The position numbers were made by a program, and so were the translations under genes. A DNA stretch of 12,163 nt from Burkholderiales bacterium (lineage in GTDB: Bacteria; Pseudomonadota; Gammaproteobacteria; Burkholderiales; Chitinimonadaceae), in contig JAFAKZ010000467.1 in NCBI GenBank assembly GCA_019234745.1, positions 1-12,163 on the forward strand, written 5' to 3'. The notes under the pieces are model-generated. The model had not been told where the DNA came from. It did not search any database and was given only the letters and a program-made list of their open reading frames with translations. Shown here in pieces: positions 1-6,238 of the stretch; position 1 is the first letter of the stretch; every line of letters starts with the position of its first letter.

Positions 1-7
1 CAAGGAC

Positions 8-343
8 TTACTGACCAATCTGCTTGCTGACCTTGTTCTCTTGCTGGTTCAGCGTCTTCTGTTCCTGCTTGGTGATGTGGCCGCCGTTCTGGCTGGCCAT
101 GTCACGCTCTTCCTGGCGAATCTGGTGGTCTTCCTTGTGCAGCTTGGCGGCCTGGCCGCGACTGATCTCGCCTTCCTTGCGCTCATCCTTGATGCGCTGG
201 TTCTGGTTGTTCAGGCGCTTGTTCACCTGGGCGCGGCGCGGGTGTTCCTTCTTCCACTTGCCGTCGGCGGCAGAGGCCTCGGCGGCGAAGCAGGCGAACA
301 GAGCCAAGGTGGCGGAAACGAGCAGCGTGCGGCGCAGATTCAT
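8..343 (-). CDS. Small exported Lys/Gln-rich protein with degenerate EF-hand-like repeats
   Basis: This 111-aa protein has a clear Sec signal peptide: an N-terminal RR pair, a hydrophobic core at residues 7-22 and an AEASA cleavage region near residue 25. The mature part is very rich in K, R, Q, N and E and should be helical and soluble in the periplasm. About three repeats of roughly 22-25 residues are visible (near 36-55, 60-80 and 90-110), each with the pattern Q-x3-L-x6-[IV]. Two GxI[ST] turns (GEIS at 58-61, GHIT at 88-91) resemble worn-down EF-hand loops with few acidic ligands left. I recall similar small exported proteins in beta- and gammaproteobacteria, without an assigned function. 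The start is supported by GAAAGGA six bases upstream of ATG at 343-341, and the stop is TAA at 8-10. Being a real secreted small protein is likely; its role is unknown. Confidence 0.8.
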   Translation of the reverse strand: MNLRRTLLVSATLALFACFAAEASAADGKWKKEHPRRAQVNKRLNNQNQRIKDERKEGEISRGQAAKLHKEDHQIRQEERDMASQNGGHITKQEQKTLNQQENKVSKQIGQ

Positions 344-545
344 GGTGCATCCTTTCGAGAGAGGCCCATAGGCGGGCTGATGAGTGCATTAACGCGGCCA
401 TTTGCAGCCATGTTGACGAGAAATCCGTTATTTGTGTATCAATGTGTGTCCGTAGCGTAATGGCACCGTACGTGGTAGAAACGACGACAACTGCCGTAAT
501 CGGGGATTAACGTGCACGGCAACTTGCCGCGCCGCACAATCCTGT

Positions 546-581
546 GTTTGAATAGGCCAACCGTTCAAACGCTTGTTTGAA
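546..581. repeat. Three-copy GTTTGAA/TTCAAAC inverted motif
   Basis: GTTTGAA occurs at 546-552, its reverse complement TTCAAAC at 564-570, and GTTTGAA again at 575-581. The second and third copies form a perfect 7-bp-arm dyad with a 4-base spacer (GCTT); the first and second form a dyad with an 11-base spacer. The AT-rich motif stands out in GC-rich surroundings and lies roughly 220-255 bp upstream of pntAA. It could be a regulator-binding array or a transcript hairpin. The repeat is seen directly; any function is inference. Confidence 0.5.
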
Positions 582-760
582 ACCAGGTGCGGCGAACTAT
601 CTAGCCGTACCCTGCGATGCGCCACCCGCTCATTGCTTCTCCTCCCGGCCGTCATCCGCGGTCTCGCCGGGGTGTGCCATCGCGGCAGCACCTGTTGGGC
701 CATGCACCTGATCGGTGCGTGTAGTTTCACAATCGGCATCTAGACTGTAGACGATCCTAG

Positions 761-783
761 AAAAAACCCCGCGCGTGCGCGGG
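761..783 (-). terminator. Intrinsic terminator-like hairpin facing left, just upstream of pntAA
   Basis: On the minus strand a GC hairpin (arms CCCGCGC and GCGCGGG at 777-783 and 768-774) is followed after one further G by six T (761-766), the form of an intrinsic terminator. No minus-strand gene ends here: the sequence to its right is pntAA on the plus strand. It could stop antisense transcription leaving the pnt operon. On the plus strand the same hairpin would sit in the 5' leader, ending 8 bases before the pntAA Shine-Dalgarno. The structure is clear; its job is uncertain. Confidence 0.5.
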
Positions 784-800
784 ATCGAGGCGAGGTGAGC

Positions 801-1928
801 ATGAAGATAGCGGTTCCAGCCGAGCGGACCCAGCGCGAGACGCGTGTAGCGGCCACGCCGGAGACGGTGAAGAAATACATCGCGGCCGGCCACACCGTTG
901 CCGTTGAAACGGGCGCCGGCACTGCGGCGGCCATTCCCGATGCGGCCTACGTGGAAGCGGGTGCGACTATCGCGCCCAACTATGCGACTGCCGTGGGTGA
1001 TGCCGACCTGGTGCTCAAGGTGCGCGCACCGGCCGGTGAGGAGATCGCCGCCCTGCGCGAAGGGGCAGCCGTCGTGGCCCTGTGCGACCCCTATCGCAAC
1101 AGCCATCTGCCCGACTTCGCTGCCCGCCGCGTCGACCTCTTTGCCATGGAACTGGTGCCGCGCACGACGCGCGCCCAGGCCATGGACGTGCTCTCGTCCC
1201 AGGCCAATATCGCTGGCTACAAGGCCGTGCTGCTCGCGGCCGAGTTCTACCCGCGCTTTTTCCCCATGATGATGACGGCGGCCGGCACCGTGAAGCCTGC
1301 ACGTGTGCTCGTGATGGGCGCCGGTGTGGCGGGCCTGCAGGCCATTGCCACCGCGAAGCGCCTGGGCGCCGTGGTGGAGGCCTTCGACGTGCGCCCCGCT
1401 GCCAAGGAGCAGGTGGAGTCGCTGGGCGGCAAGTTCGTCGAGGTGGCGCTGACGGAAGAAGAGAAGCGCAACGCCGAGACGGCCGGCGGCTATGCCCGCG
1501 AGATGAGCGACGATTACAAGGCGCGCCAGGCCGTGCTGGTCGATAAGCACGCGCGCGCGGCCGATATCGTCATCACCACGGCGCTGATCCCCGGCAAGCC
1601 TGCGCCCATCCTGATCAAACCCGAGACGGTGGCCGGCATGAAGCCCGGTGCCGTATTGGTGGACCTGGCCGTGGAAAACGGCGGCAATTGCCCGCTCAGC
1701 CAGCTCAACGAGGTGGTGACCACAGAAGGCGGCGTGAAGCTGGTGGGCTATGCCAACCTGCCCGGCTTCGTGGCGGCCGATGCGTCTGCCCTGTACGCGC
1801 GCAACCTGCTCAATTTCGTGGGACTGATCGACGGCCGCGACAAGGGTTATGTGCTGAACCGCAAGGACGACATCATCGCGGCGAGCCTCGTCACCCATGG
1901 CGGCGAAGTGCTGTTCGGTCGCGCCTGA
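801..1928 (+). CDS. pntAA: NAD(P) transhydrogenase alpha subunit part 1 (NAD(H)-binding domain I)
   Basis: This 375-aa soluble subunit is domain I of the proton-translocating transhydrogenase. It binds NAD(H) and passes hydride to NADP+ on PntB at the membrane's cytoplasmic face. The N terminus (MKIAVPAE) is typical of the family. The hydride-transfer loop is intact: R121, Q126 and D129, then S132, correspond to the RQD loop of the Rhodospirillum enzyme. The Rossmann glycine motif GAGVAG is at 173-178, followed by the acidic end of strand two (EAFDVR). There is no C-terminal membrane part, so this is the split three-subunit form. I chose ATG at 801 over an in-frame GTG at 795 because GAGG at 792-795 is correctly spaced from the ATG and the GTG lies inside the ribosome site. 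It is first in the pnt operon, 30 bp before pntAB. Identification is very secure. Confidence 0.96.
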   Translation: MKIAVPAERTQRETRVAATPETVKKYIAAGHTVAVETGAGTAAAIPDAAYVEAGATIAPNYATAVGDADLVLKVRAPAGEEIAALREGAAVVALCDPYRNSHLPDFAARRVDLFAMELVPRTTRAQAMDVLSSQANIAGYKAVLLAAEFYPRFFPMMMTAAGTVKPARVLVMGAGVAGLQAIATAKRLGAVVEAFDVRPAAKEQVESLGGKFVEVALTEEEKRNAETAGGYAREMSDDYKARQAVLVDKHARAADIVITTALIPGKPAPILIKPETVAGMKPGAVLVDLAVENGGNCPLSQLNEVVTTEGGVKLVGYANLPGFVAADASALYARNLLNFVGLIDGRDKGYVLNRKDDIIAASLVTHGGEVLFGRA

Positions 1929-1958
1929 AAGATTTCGAACCATTGAGGGAGTAGAACC

Positions 1959-2333
1959 ATGAGCACGCAGGAATCCGCCGCCCAGACCGTTGCGGCAGCT
2001 GTCCACGCGGCGACGAATATGCCCGTCGAGCAACTCGTCGCCACGCCCTTCGTTTCCACCTTCACCATCTTCGTCCTGGCCATTTTCGTGGGCTACCACG
2101 TGGTGTGGAACGTCACGCCAGCACTCCACACGCCGCTGATGTCGGTGACCAATGCCATCTCCGGCATCATCATCGTGGGGGCAGTGTTGCAGGCCGTGGT
2201 GATCGGCGGCACGTCCGTCACGCCCACCTCGGTGCTCGGCGCCATCGCCGTGTTCCTGGCCAGTGTGAATATCTTCGGCGGCTTCGCGGTGACTTCGCGC
2301 ATGCTGGAAATGTTCAAGAAGAAGCAGAAGTAA
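1959..2333 (+). CDS. pntAB: NAD(P) transhydrogenase alpha subunit part 2 (membrane domain II, N-terminal part)
   Basis: This 124-aa membrane subunit supplies the alpha-side helices of the proton channel. Three hydrophobic segments are visible at about residues 31-51, 60-83 and 88-112. The family-typical stretch MSVTNAISGIIIVGA lies in the second. The C terminus is basic (KKKQK), which suits a cytoplasmic end. In two-subunit organisms such as E. coli this part is fused to the NAD domain; here it is a separate gene. Its own Shine-Dalgarno (GAGGGAG, 1945-1951) precedes ATG at 1959. It lies 30 bp after pntAA and 10 bp before pntB, so the three are almost certainly co-transcribed and the products assemble into one complex. 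Confidence 0.95.
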   Translation: MSTQESAAQTVAAAVHAATNMPVEQLVATPFVSTFTIFVLAIFVGYHVVWNVTPALHTPLMSVTNAISGIIIVGAVLQAVVIGGTSVTPTSVLGAIAVFLASVNIFGGFAVTSRMLEMFKKKQK

Positions 2334-2343
2334 GGGGGCGACG

Positions 2344-3720
2344 ATGAGCGATTTCGCACAATACGCCGACTGGTTCTACCTGGTCGCGGCCGTTCTCTTC
2401 ATCCTGGCGCTCAAGGGCCTGTCGAGCCCGGTTAGCGCCATCGCGGGCAACCGCTTCGGCATGGTGGGCATGGGCCTGGCCGCGCTCGTCACGTTGGCCG
2501 TGGCACCCAACCCCAATCTGGGCCTGATCCTGGTTGCCGTGATCGGCGGTGCCGCGCTGGGCCTGTACCGTGCACGCACCGTGCCCATGACGCAGATGCC
2601 CGAGACGGTAGCCATGATGCACTCGTTGGTGGGCCTCGCTGCCGTGCTGATCGCGCTCGCGGCCGTGCTGCATGAGGGCGTGCACCATACGGGCGTGCAG
2701 CGCGTTGAGCTGTTCGTGGGCTGCTTTATTGGCGGCATCACGTTCACGGCCTCCGTTGTGGCGTGGGGCAAGCTTTCCGCCAAGCTCGCGGCCAAGCCGC
2801 TCAAGGGCGAGTGGGTGAAGCCTGTGCAGATCATCCTGGCTAGCCTGATGGTGGGCCTGGGTATCTACTACTTCGCCACGGAAAGTCTGCCCGCCTTCTT
2901 CGGCATGACGGCCGTCTCACTGGTGCTGGGCTACTTTCTGATCGCCCCCATCGGCGGCGGCGACATGCCCGTAGTCGTGTCCATGCTCAACTCCTACTCG
3001 GGCTGGGCTGCTGCCGGCATCGGCTTTACGCTGAACAATGCCGTGCTGATCATCGCCGGGTCGCTCGTCGGCTCCTCGGGTGCCATTCTCAGCTATATCA
3101 TGTGCAAGGCGATGAACCGATCGCTCTTGAACGTGATCTTTGGTGGCATGGGTACCGACACGGCCGTGGCGGCTGGCGAGGCGGAGCAGCGCCCCTATAA
3201 GGCGGGCAGTGCGGAAGATGCCTCCTTCATGATGGGGAATGCGGATTCCGTGGTCATCGTGCCCGGCTACGGCCTCGCCGTATCCCGCGCCCAACATGCC
3301 TTGCAGGAATTTGCTGAAGTACTTGCACACAAAGGCGTCAATGTGCGGTACGCTATCCACCCTGTGGCTGGTCGAATGCCCGGCCACATGAATGTGCTGC
3401 TGGCCGAGGCGGAAGTACCCTACGAGCAGGTGCTGGAGATGGAAGAGATCAACTCCGACTTCAGCAACACCGATGTGGTACTCGTGATCGGCGCCAATGA
3501 CGTCGTGAACCCGGCGGCACTGAAAGACAAGCAAAGCCCCATCTACGGCATGCCGATACTGGAAGCGCACAAGGCTCGTACGGTGGTGGTGGTAAAGCGC
3601 TCAATGAGCGCAGGCTATGCCGGTTTGGACAACGACCTGTTCTACATGGATAAAACCATGATGGTGTTCGGCGACGCCAAGAAGGTTGTAGAGGACATGC
3701 TGAAAGCGGTCGCTGCTTGA
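2344..3720 (+). CDS. pntB: NAD(P) transhydrogenase beta subunit (membrane domain II plus NADP(H)-binding domain III)
   Basis: This 458-aa protein holds most of the membrane domain (residues about 8-260, many hydrophobic helices) and the NADP(H)-binding domain III (about 285-458). H93 in MMHSLVG matches the conserved channel histidine (His91 of E. coli PntB). Domain III has the expected nucleotide motifs: VPGYGLAVSRAQHA (307-319), GRMPGHMNVLLAEA (343-356), GANDVVNPAA (383-392) and KRSMSAGYAG (418-427). The enzyme couples proton influx to hydride transfer from NADH to NADP+, a main NADPH source. The start has a GGGGG ribosome site (about 2335-2339) just upstream. The gene is full length and ends the operon; an intrinsic terminator follows 36 bp after the stop. 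Confidence 0.97.
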   Translation: MSDFAQYADWFYLVAAVLFILALKGLSSPVSAIAGNRFGMVGMGLAALVTLAVAPNPNLGLILVAVIGGAALGLYRARTVPMTQMPETVAMMHSLVGLAAVLIALAAVLHEGVHHTGVQRVELFVGCFIGGITFTASVVAWGKLSAKLAAKPLKGEWVKPVQIILASLMVGLGIYYFATESLPAFFGMTAVSLVLGYFLIAPIGGGDMPVVVSMLNSYSGWAAAGIGFTLNNAVLIIAGSLVGSSGAILSYIMCKAMNRSLLNVIFGGMGTDTAVAAGEAEQRPYKAGSAEDASFMMGNADSVVIVPGYGLAVSRAQHALQEFAEVLAHKGVNVRYAIHPVAGRMPGHMNVLLAEAEVPYEQVLEMEEINSDFSNTDVVLVIGANDVVNPAALKDKQSPIYGMPILEAHKARTVVVVKRSMSAGYAGLDNDLFYMDKTMMVFGDAKKVVEDMLKAVAA

Positions 3721-3755
3721 CCGCCCCTTTCGAGAGACCGTCATTCATGACGATT

Positions 3756-3785
3756 GGCCACCCCCTCCAGGGTGGCCGTTTTTTT
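3756..3785 (+). terminator. Intrinsic terminator of the pnt operon
   Basis: A perfect 8-bp stem, GGCCACCC (3756-3763) with GGGTGGCC (3770-3777), encloses a CCTCCA loop and is followed by G and seven T (3779-3785). It lies 36 bp after the pntB stop on the same strand. It also argues that the next gene starts downstream of it, not at the upstream in-frame start overlapping pntB. Confidence 0.93.
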
Positions 3786-3818
3786 GCCGCCGCCGCGCAC
3801 CGGCCTCATACTGGAGCC

Positions 3819-4589
3819 ATGCGCGGCGCCTTGCTCGTCCTACTCTCCCTGTTCTCGTTGGTCCACGCGGCGCCGATGCGGCTGGCCTTCGACGCGGTCG
3901 AGCCGTGGAAGCGTTACGACGAGCAGGGACGGGCCAGCGGTGCCTACGTCGAGATCGTACGCGAGCTGGCCAGGCGTACCGGCACGACGGTGGAAGTGGT
4001 CAACTGCCCGCTCAAGCGTTGCCTCATGCTGCTGCAGCAGGGTGAGGTGGACATTGCCATTGGCCTCCATGCCACGCCGGAGCGGGAGAAATACCTACGT
4101 TTTCTTGCCACGCCCTACCGGCTGCACGCGTCGGACCACGTCTACTATATGCGGATGGGGGAGGCCGGGCGCTTGCGCGGCGCGAGCGACCTTGTCGGGC
4201 TCGCCATAGGTGTGAAGCTGGGCAGCGAAATCTCGGACAGCTTGGCCAGCAGGGTTGGTGTAAAGCTGGAGCCGGTGCCGGACAACCGCAACAATTTCGC
4301 CAAACTCGTCGCCGGCCGTATCGATGCGGTCGCCATTCCGGAAGACCAGGGCGAGTACCTGCTCGCCGATCTGCATCTGCAAGGCCGCCTCACCAAGGCG
4401 CCATACCGCGAACCGAACGGCTCGTCGCGCAGCGTGGCTGTGGCGCGGCGTTCGCCCTATGCCAGCCAGATCGAGGCGCTCGACGCCGCCATGGCCGCCA
4501 TGCGTGCCGATGGCACGCTGCAGCGCATTTACCAGGCGCAGTACTATGACCATTTCGGCATCGGTCGTGACACGATCGATATCCAGTAA
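3819..4589 (+). CDS. Periplasmic solute-binding protein, amino-acid type (SBP_bac_3 family)
   Basis: This 256-aa protein looks like a family 3 extracellular solute-binding protein. A signal peptide (hydrophobic core about 3-15, cleavage near VHA/AP at 17-18) is followed by the characteristic pattern EQGRASGAYVEIVRELARR (35-53), then GEVDIAIGL and TPEREKYLRF, then a second lobe with a GVKLGSE turn. Two cysteines five residues apart (C63, C68) may form a disulfide. Mature length is normal for the family. No permease or ATPase gene is adjacent, so the partner transporter is elsewhere or the protein is a stand-alone sensor or binder; the ligand cannot be told. I chose ATG at 3819 because it directly begins the signal peptide and lies downstream of the pnt terminator. 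A weak GGAG (3813-3816) sits unusually close to it. The frame is open upstream to 3717 but would read through the terminator. Confidence 0.85.
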   Translation: MRGALLVLLSLFSLVHAAPMRLAFDAVEPWKRYDEQGRASGAYVEIVRELARRTGTTVEVVNCPLKRCLMLLQQGEVDIAIGLHATPEREKYLRFLATPYRLHASDHVYYMRMGEAGRLRGASDLVGLAIGVKLGSEISDSLASRVGVKLEPVPDNRNNFAKLVAGRIDAVAIPEDQGEYLLADLHLQGRLTKAPYREPNGSSRSVAVARRSPYASQIEALDAAMAAMRADGTLQRIYQAQYYDHFGIGRDTIDIQ

Positions 4590-4658
4590 GGGCATGCCGA
4601 CGAGTGGACGCTTGTGCAAGGTTGGGAATTGCGTTGAAATGGCCGTAGAAAACCTGCG

Positions 4659-4674
4659 TGTTCCACGTGAAACA
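4659..4674. promoter_or_regulatory. parS: parS centromere-like site (ParB/Spo0J binding)
   Basis: The sequence TGTTCCACGTGAAACA is identical to the classic 16-bp parS originally defined in Bacillus subtilis, a sequence conserved across most bacteria for chromosomal ParB loading. It lies in the 105-bp gap before the DUF962 gene, its right end 5 bases upstream of that gene's Shine-Dalgarno. A 16-base exact match is very unlikely by chance. ParB bound here would nucleate a spreading partition complex and might also affect transcription of the downstream gene. Sites of this kind usually mark the origin-proximal part of a chromosome. The match is seen directly; function follows from established knowledge. 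Confidence 0.9.
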
Positions 4675-4694
4675 GGACTAGGAGACAGCCCAGC

Positions 4695-5156
4695 ATGACC
4701 ATGAACGATTGGCTCACTGAGTACGGCGCCAGCCACCAGAACCCTACCAATATCGCCATCCACAAGGTCTGTGTGCCGGCGATCATGTTCACCGTGCTGG
4801 GCTTCCTGTGGGCCATCCCCATGCCAGCCGCACTTACCGCCATGCCTTTCGCCAACGTCGCCACGCTGGCCGTGGTGCTGGGCCTCTTGTTCTACCTGCG
4901 CCTGTCGCCCAGCATGGCCGTGGGCATGGGCCTGATGTCGGTCATCTTCCTGCTCATCCTCAATCTGATGCAAGGTGCGCACCTGCCCATCCTCGCCATC
5001 TCCGCCGGCATTTTCGTGCTGGCCTGGATCGGCCAGTTCTACGGCCACAAGGTGGAAGGCAAGAAGCCCTCCTTCTTCAAGGACCTGCAGTTCCTCCTGA
5101 TCGGGCCGGCCTGGACCTTGTCCTGGTTGTATAAGAAGCTCGGAATCAAGTATTGA
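4695..5156 (+). CDS. DUF962 / Mpo1-like integral membrane protein
   Basis: This 153-aa membrane protein matches the DUF962 (Mpo1-like) family. The N-terminal signature TEYGASHQNPTNIAIHK (8-24) carries H14 and H23, and the C-terminal part has QFYGHKVEGKKPS (114-126) with H117, then a hydrophobic stretch LQFLLIGPAW. In yeast Mpo1 such histidines hold the iron used to oxidise 2-hydroxy fatty acids; whether bacterial members do the same is not established. About four hydrophobic segments are visible at 27-48, 54-71, 74-92 and 98-113, followed by a hydrophobic C-terminal region. ATG at 4695 is preferred over 4701 because AGGAG at 4680-4684 is nearer. It appears to be transcribed alone. The family assignment is firm, the bacterial reaction is not. 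Confidence 0.88.
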   Translation: MTMNDWLTEYGASHQNPTNIAIHKVCVPAIMFTVLGFLWAIPMPAALTAMPFANVATLAVVLGLLFYLRLSPSMAVGMGLMSVIFLLILNLMQGAHLPILAISAGIFVLAWIGQFYGHKVEGKKPSFFKDLQFLLIGPAWTLSWLYKKLGIKY

Positions 5157-5184
5157 TGGCGGGGGACGGTGGTCGTGTCACGGT

Positions 5185-5219
5185 GTAGGTTGGGCTTCGC
5201 AGAACTCAGCCCAACCTAC
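5185..5219. repeat. REP-like palindrome, copy 1
   Basis: A perfect 12-bp inverted repeat, GTAGGTTGGGCT (5185-5196) and AGCCCAACCTAC (5208-5219), lies 28 bp after the DUF962 stop. It shares its GTAGGTyGG...CCrACCTAC ends and TTCG-containing loop with a second palindrome at 6239-6272, which suggests a dispersed intergenic repeat family. No T tract follows, so a standard terminator is unlikely, although the hairpin could protect the mRNA 3' end. Confidence 0.75.
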
Positions 5220-5252
5220 GGACCCGCCCCACCTGCCGATCTCTATTCCTCA

Positions 5253-5282
5253 TTGCAGACGTGGTCCGCCCTGCGCTAGCAT
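5253..5282 (+). promoter_or_regulatory. Candidate sigma70 promoter for the ribB riboswitch transcript
   Basis: TTGCAG (5253-5258) and TAGCAT (5277-5282) are separated by 18 bp, at the right distance upstream of the leader hairpin and riboswitch. The match to consensus is moderate (3/6 and 4/6). Position is the main support. Confidence 0.4.
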
Positions 5283-5289
5283 TGCCCCG

Positions 5290-5310
5290 CCGCCGATCCC
5301 ATATCGGCGG
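5290..5310 (+). promoter_or_regulatory. Leader hairpin immediately 5' of the FMN riboswitch
   Basis: CCGCCGAT (5290-5297) and ATCGGCGG (5303-5310) form a perfect 8-bp stem with a CCCAT loop. It ends two bases before the riboswitch P1 stem, so in RNA it could stack on the aptamer. It may lie at or near the transcript 5' end. It is not part of the conserved aptamer. Confidence 0.55.
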
Positions 5311-5312
5311 TG

Positions 5313-5453
5313 CGTCTTCAGGGCGGGGCGGAATTCCCCACCGGCGGTAGGGTGCCGATGGCACCGAGCCCGCGAGCGCCTGCGAATCCCGCAGGGTCAG
5401 CAGATCCGGTTCAATGCCGGGGCCGACGGTCATAGTCCGGATGAAAGAAGACG
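5313..5453 (+). promoter_or_regulatory. FMN riboswitch (RFN element)
   Basis: The RFN aptamer is recognisable throughout. The P1 stem is CGTCTTC (5313-5319) with GAAGACG (5447-5453). The conserved core AGGGCGGGG, then AATTCCCCACCGGCGGTA, lies at 5320-5349; the AGATCCGGT and CCGGGGCCGACGGT segments and the closing AGTCCGGATGAAAGAAGAC complete it. A variable arm with GGTGCCGATGGCACC is present. FMN binding represses riboflavin genes, and the element directly precedes ribB, so it gives end-product feedback on riboflavin synthesis. This is a textbook arrangement in proteobacteria. Confidence 0.97.
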
Positions 5454-5456
5454 AAA

Positions 5457-5501
5457 ACGCCAGTAGCCCGCCTGCTTATTGAGCACGGCGGGCGCTGGCG
5501 T
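5457..5501 (+). terminator. Riboswitch expression-platform hairpin (attenuator-like)
   Basis: Directly after the aptamer, ACGCCAG (5457-5463) pairs with CTGGCGT (5495-5501) and GCCCGCC (5466-5472) with GGCGGGC (5487-5493), giving a strong two-part GC stem. The bases after it are CTTCCC, so the U tract is poor. The hairpin lies about 65 bases before the ribB ribosome site, too far to mask it directly; transcription attenuation or a Rho-assisted stop fits better. This is inference from structure. Confidence 0.65.
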
Positions 5502-5580
5502 CTTCCCGCACGCGCCTACTCCGGGCGTGCGATCAGCCCTGAACGCTTACTTGCCCATCATCCGACAAGGAGCGTTTACC

Positions 5581-6231
5581 ATGCAGTCCTTCCAGCAATA
5601 CTTTTCCAGTACGACCTATGAACAGCGCATCGCCGCAGCGCTGGTCGCCCTGCGCCTAGGCAAGGCCGTCGCCGTCCTCGACGACGAAAACCGCGAGAAC
5701 GAGGGCGACCTGATCGTCGCCGCCGAACTCGTCGACACGCCCACCATGACGCGCCTGATCCGAGACTGTACGGGCATCGTCTGCCTGTGCTTGCCGGCCG
5801 AGGCCGTTGACGCGCTCGGCCTGCCGCCCATGGCGAAGCAGAACGGCAGCCGCTTCGGCACAGCCTTCACCGTCTCCATCGAAGCGCGCGAAGGCGTAAG
5901 CACGGGCGTATCGGCGGCCGACCGAGTCACCACCACGCGCGCCGCGCTGACGGGCGACCCGAGCCGTATCGTCAGCCCCGGCCACCTGTTTCCCATCCGG
6001 GGCGAGGCGGGCGGCGTGCTGGCCCGGCGCGGGCATACGGAGGCCTCCGTCGACCTGATGCGGCTAGCCGGCCTGCAAGCGGCGGCGCTGCTGTGCGAGC
6101 TGATGCACGACGATGGCAGCATGATGCGCGGTGAGGCCGTGGTTGCCTACGCGGCAGAGCGGGGGGTTCCCGTGCTGACAATTGAGGATATTGTGCGGTA
6201 TCGCTTGGCGACCGAGGCGGTAGTCGCCTAA
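5581..6231 (+). CDS. ribB: 3,4-dihydroxy-2-butanone 4-phosphate synthase
   Basis: RibB converts ribulose 5-phosphate to 3,4-dihydroxy-2-butanone 4-phosphate and formate, supplying the four-carbon unit of riboflavin. The 216-aa protein has the usual length of the stand-alone enzyme. The acidic metal and active-site loop DDENRENEGD is at 34-43, SPGHLFP at 132-138 with H135, and RRGHTEASVDL at 149-159. There is no GTP cyclohydrolase II domain, so this is RibB and not the fused RibBA. ATG at 5581 is chosen because AAGGAG (5567-5572) is 8 bases upstream and the protein begins with the family-typical helix; an upstream in-frame TTG at 5479 would lie inside the riboswitch hairpin. Expression is very likely under FMN riboswitch control. 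It is convergent with the next gene. Identification is very secure. Confidence 0.97.
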   Translation: MQSFQQYFSSTTYEQRIAAALVALRLGKAVAVLDDENRENEGDLIVAAELVDTPTMTRLIRDCTGIVCLCLPAEAVDALGLPPMAKQNGSRFGTAFTVSIEAREGVSTGVSAADRVTTTRAALTGDPSRIVSPGHLFPIRGEAGGVLARRGHTEASVDLMRLAGLQAAALLCELMHDDGSMMRGEAVVAYAAERGVPVLTIEDIVRYRLATEAVVA

Positions 6232-6238
6232 AGGGGTC

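Larger units (their letters stand above)
344..800. other. Intergenic region between divergent genes
   Basis: This stretch of about 450 bp separates the minus-strand small exported protein from the plus-strand pnt operon, so it should hold both promoters. I see no convincing coding region; the longest open frame (428-739, minus) has no recognisable features. A TTGATA-like -35 lies on the minus strand near 455-460, but no good -10 follows it at the right distance, so neither promoter is called. The region does hold a three-copy 7-bp motif (546-581) and a minus-facing terminator-like hairpin (761-783), listed separately. Confidence 0.6.

Noticed and set aside
724..730. GTTTCAC half of a parS-like motif
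   Set aside because: Only the left half matches; the right half is absent.
428..739. 103-aa minus-strand open frame in the intergenic region
   Set aside because: It has no signal, domain or good ribosome site, its composition is arginine-rich, and it spans the operator-like repeat.
2095..2106. CCACGTGG core inside pntAB as a possible third parS
   Set aside because: The flanks (CTA on the left and TGT on the right) do not match the outer parS positions, and it lies in conserved coding sequence.
630..2129. 499-aa open frame on the minus strand across pntAA and pntAB
   Set aside because: It is antisense to two secure genes, has low-complexity His/Gly/Arg-rich composition typical of a GC-rich shadow frame, and shows no recognisable domain.
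3717..3818. Upstream extension of the solute-binding protein overlapping the pntB stop
   Set aside because: It would read through the strong pnt terminator and bury the signal peptide at an internal position. ATG at 3819 is better.
4095..5048. 317-aa minus-strand open frame across the solute-binding and DUF962 genes
   Set aside because: It is His/Gln/Gly-rich, antisense to two well-supported genes and crosses their intergenic parS; it is a shadow frame.
5479..5580. N-terminal extension of RibB from a TTG start
   Set aside because: The start lies inside the riboswitch expression hairpin. ATG at 5581 has an ideal AAGGAG and gives the normal family length.
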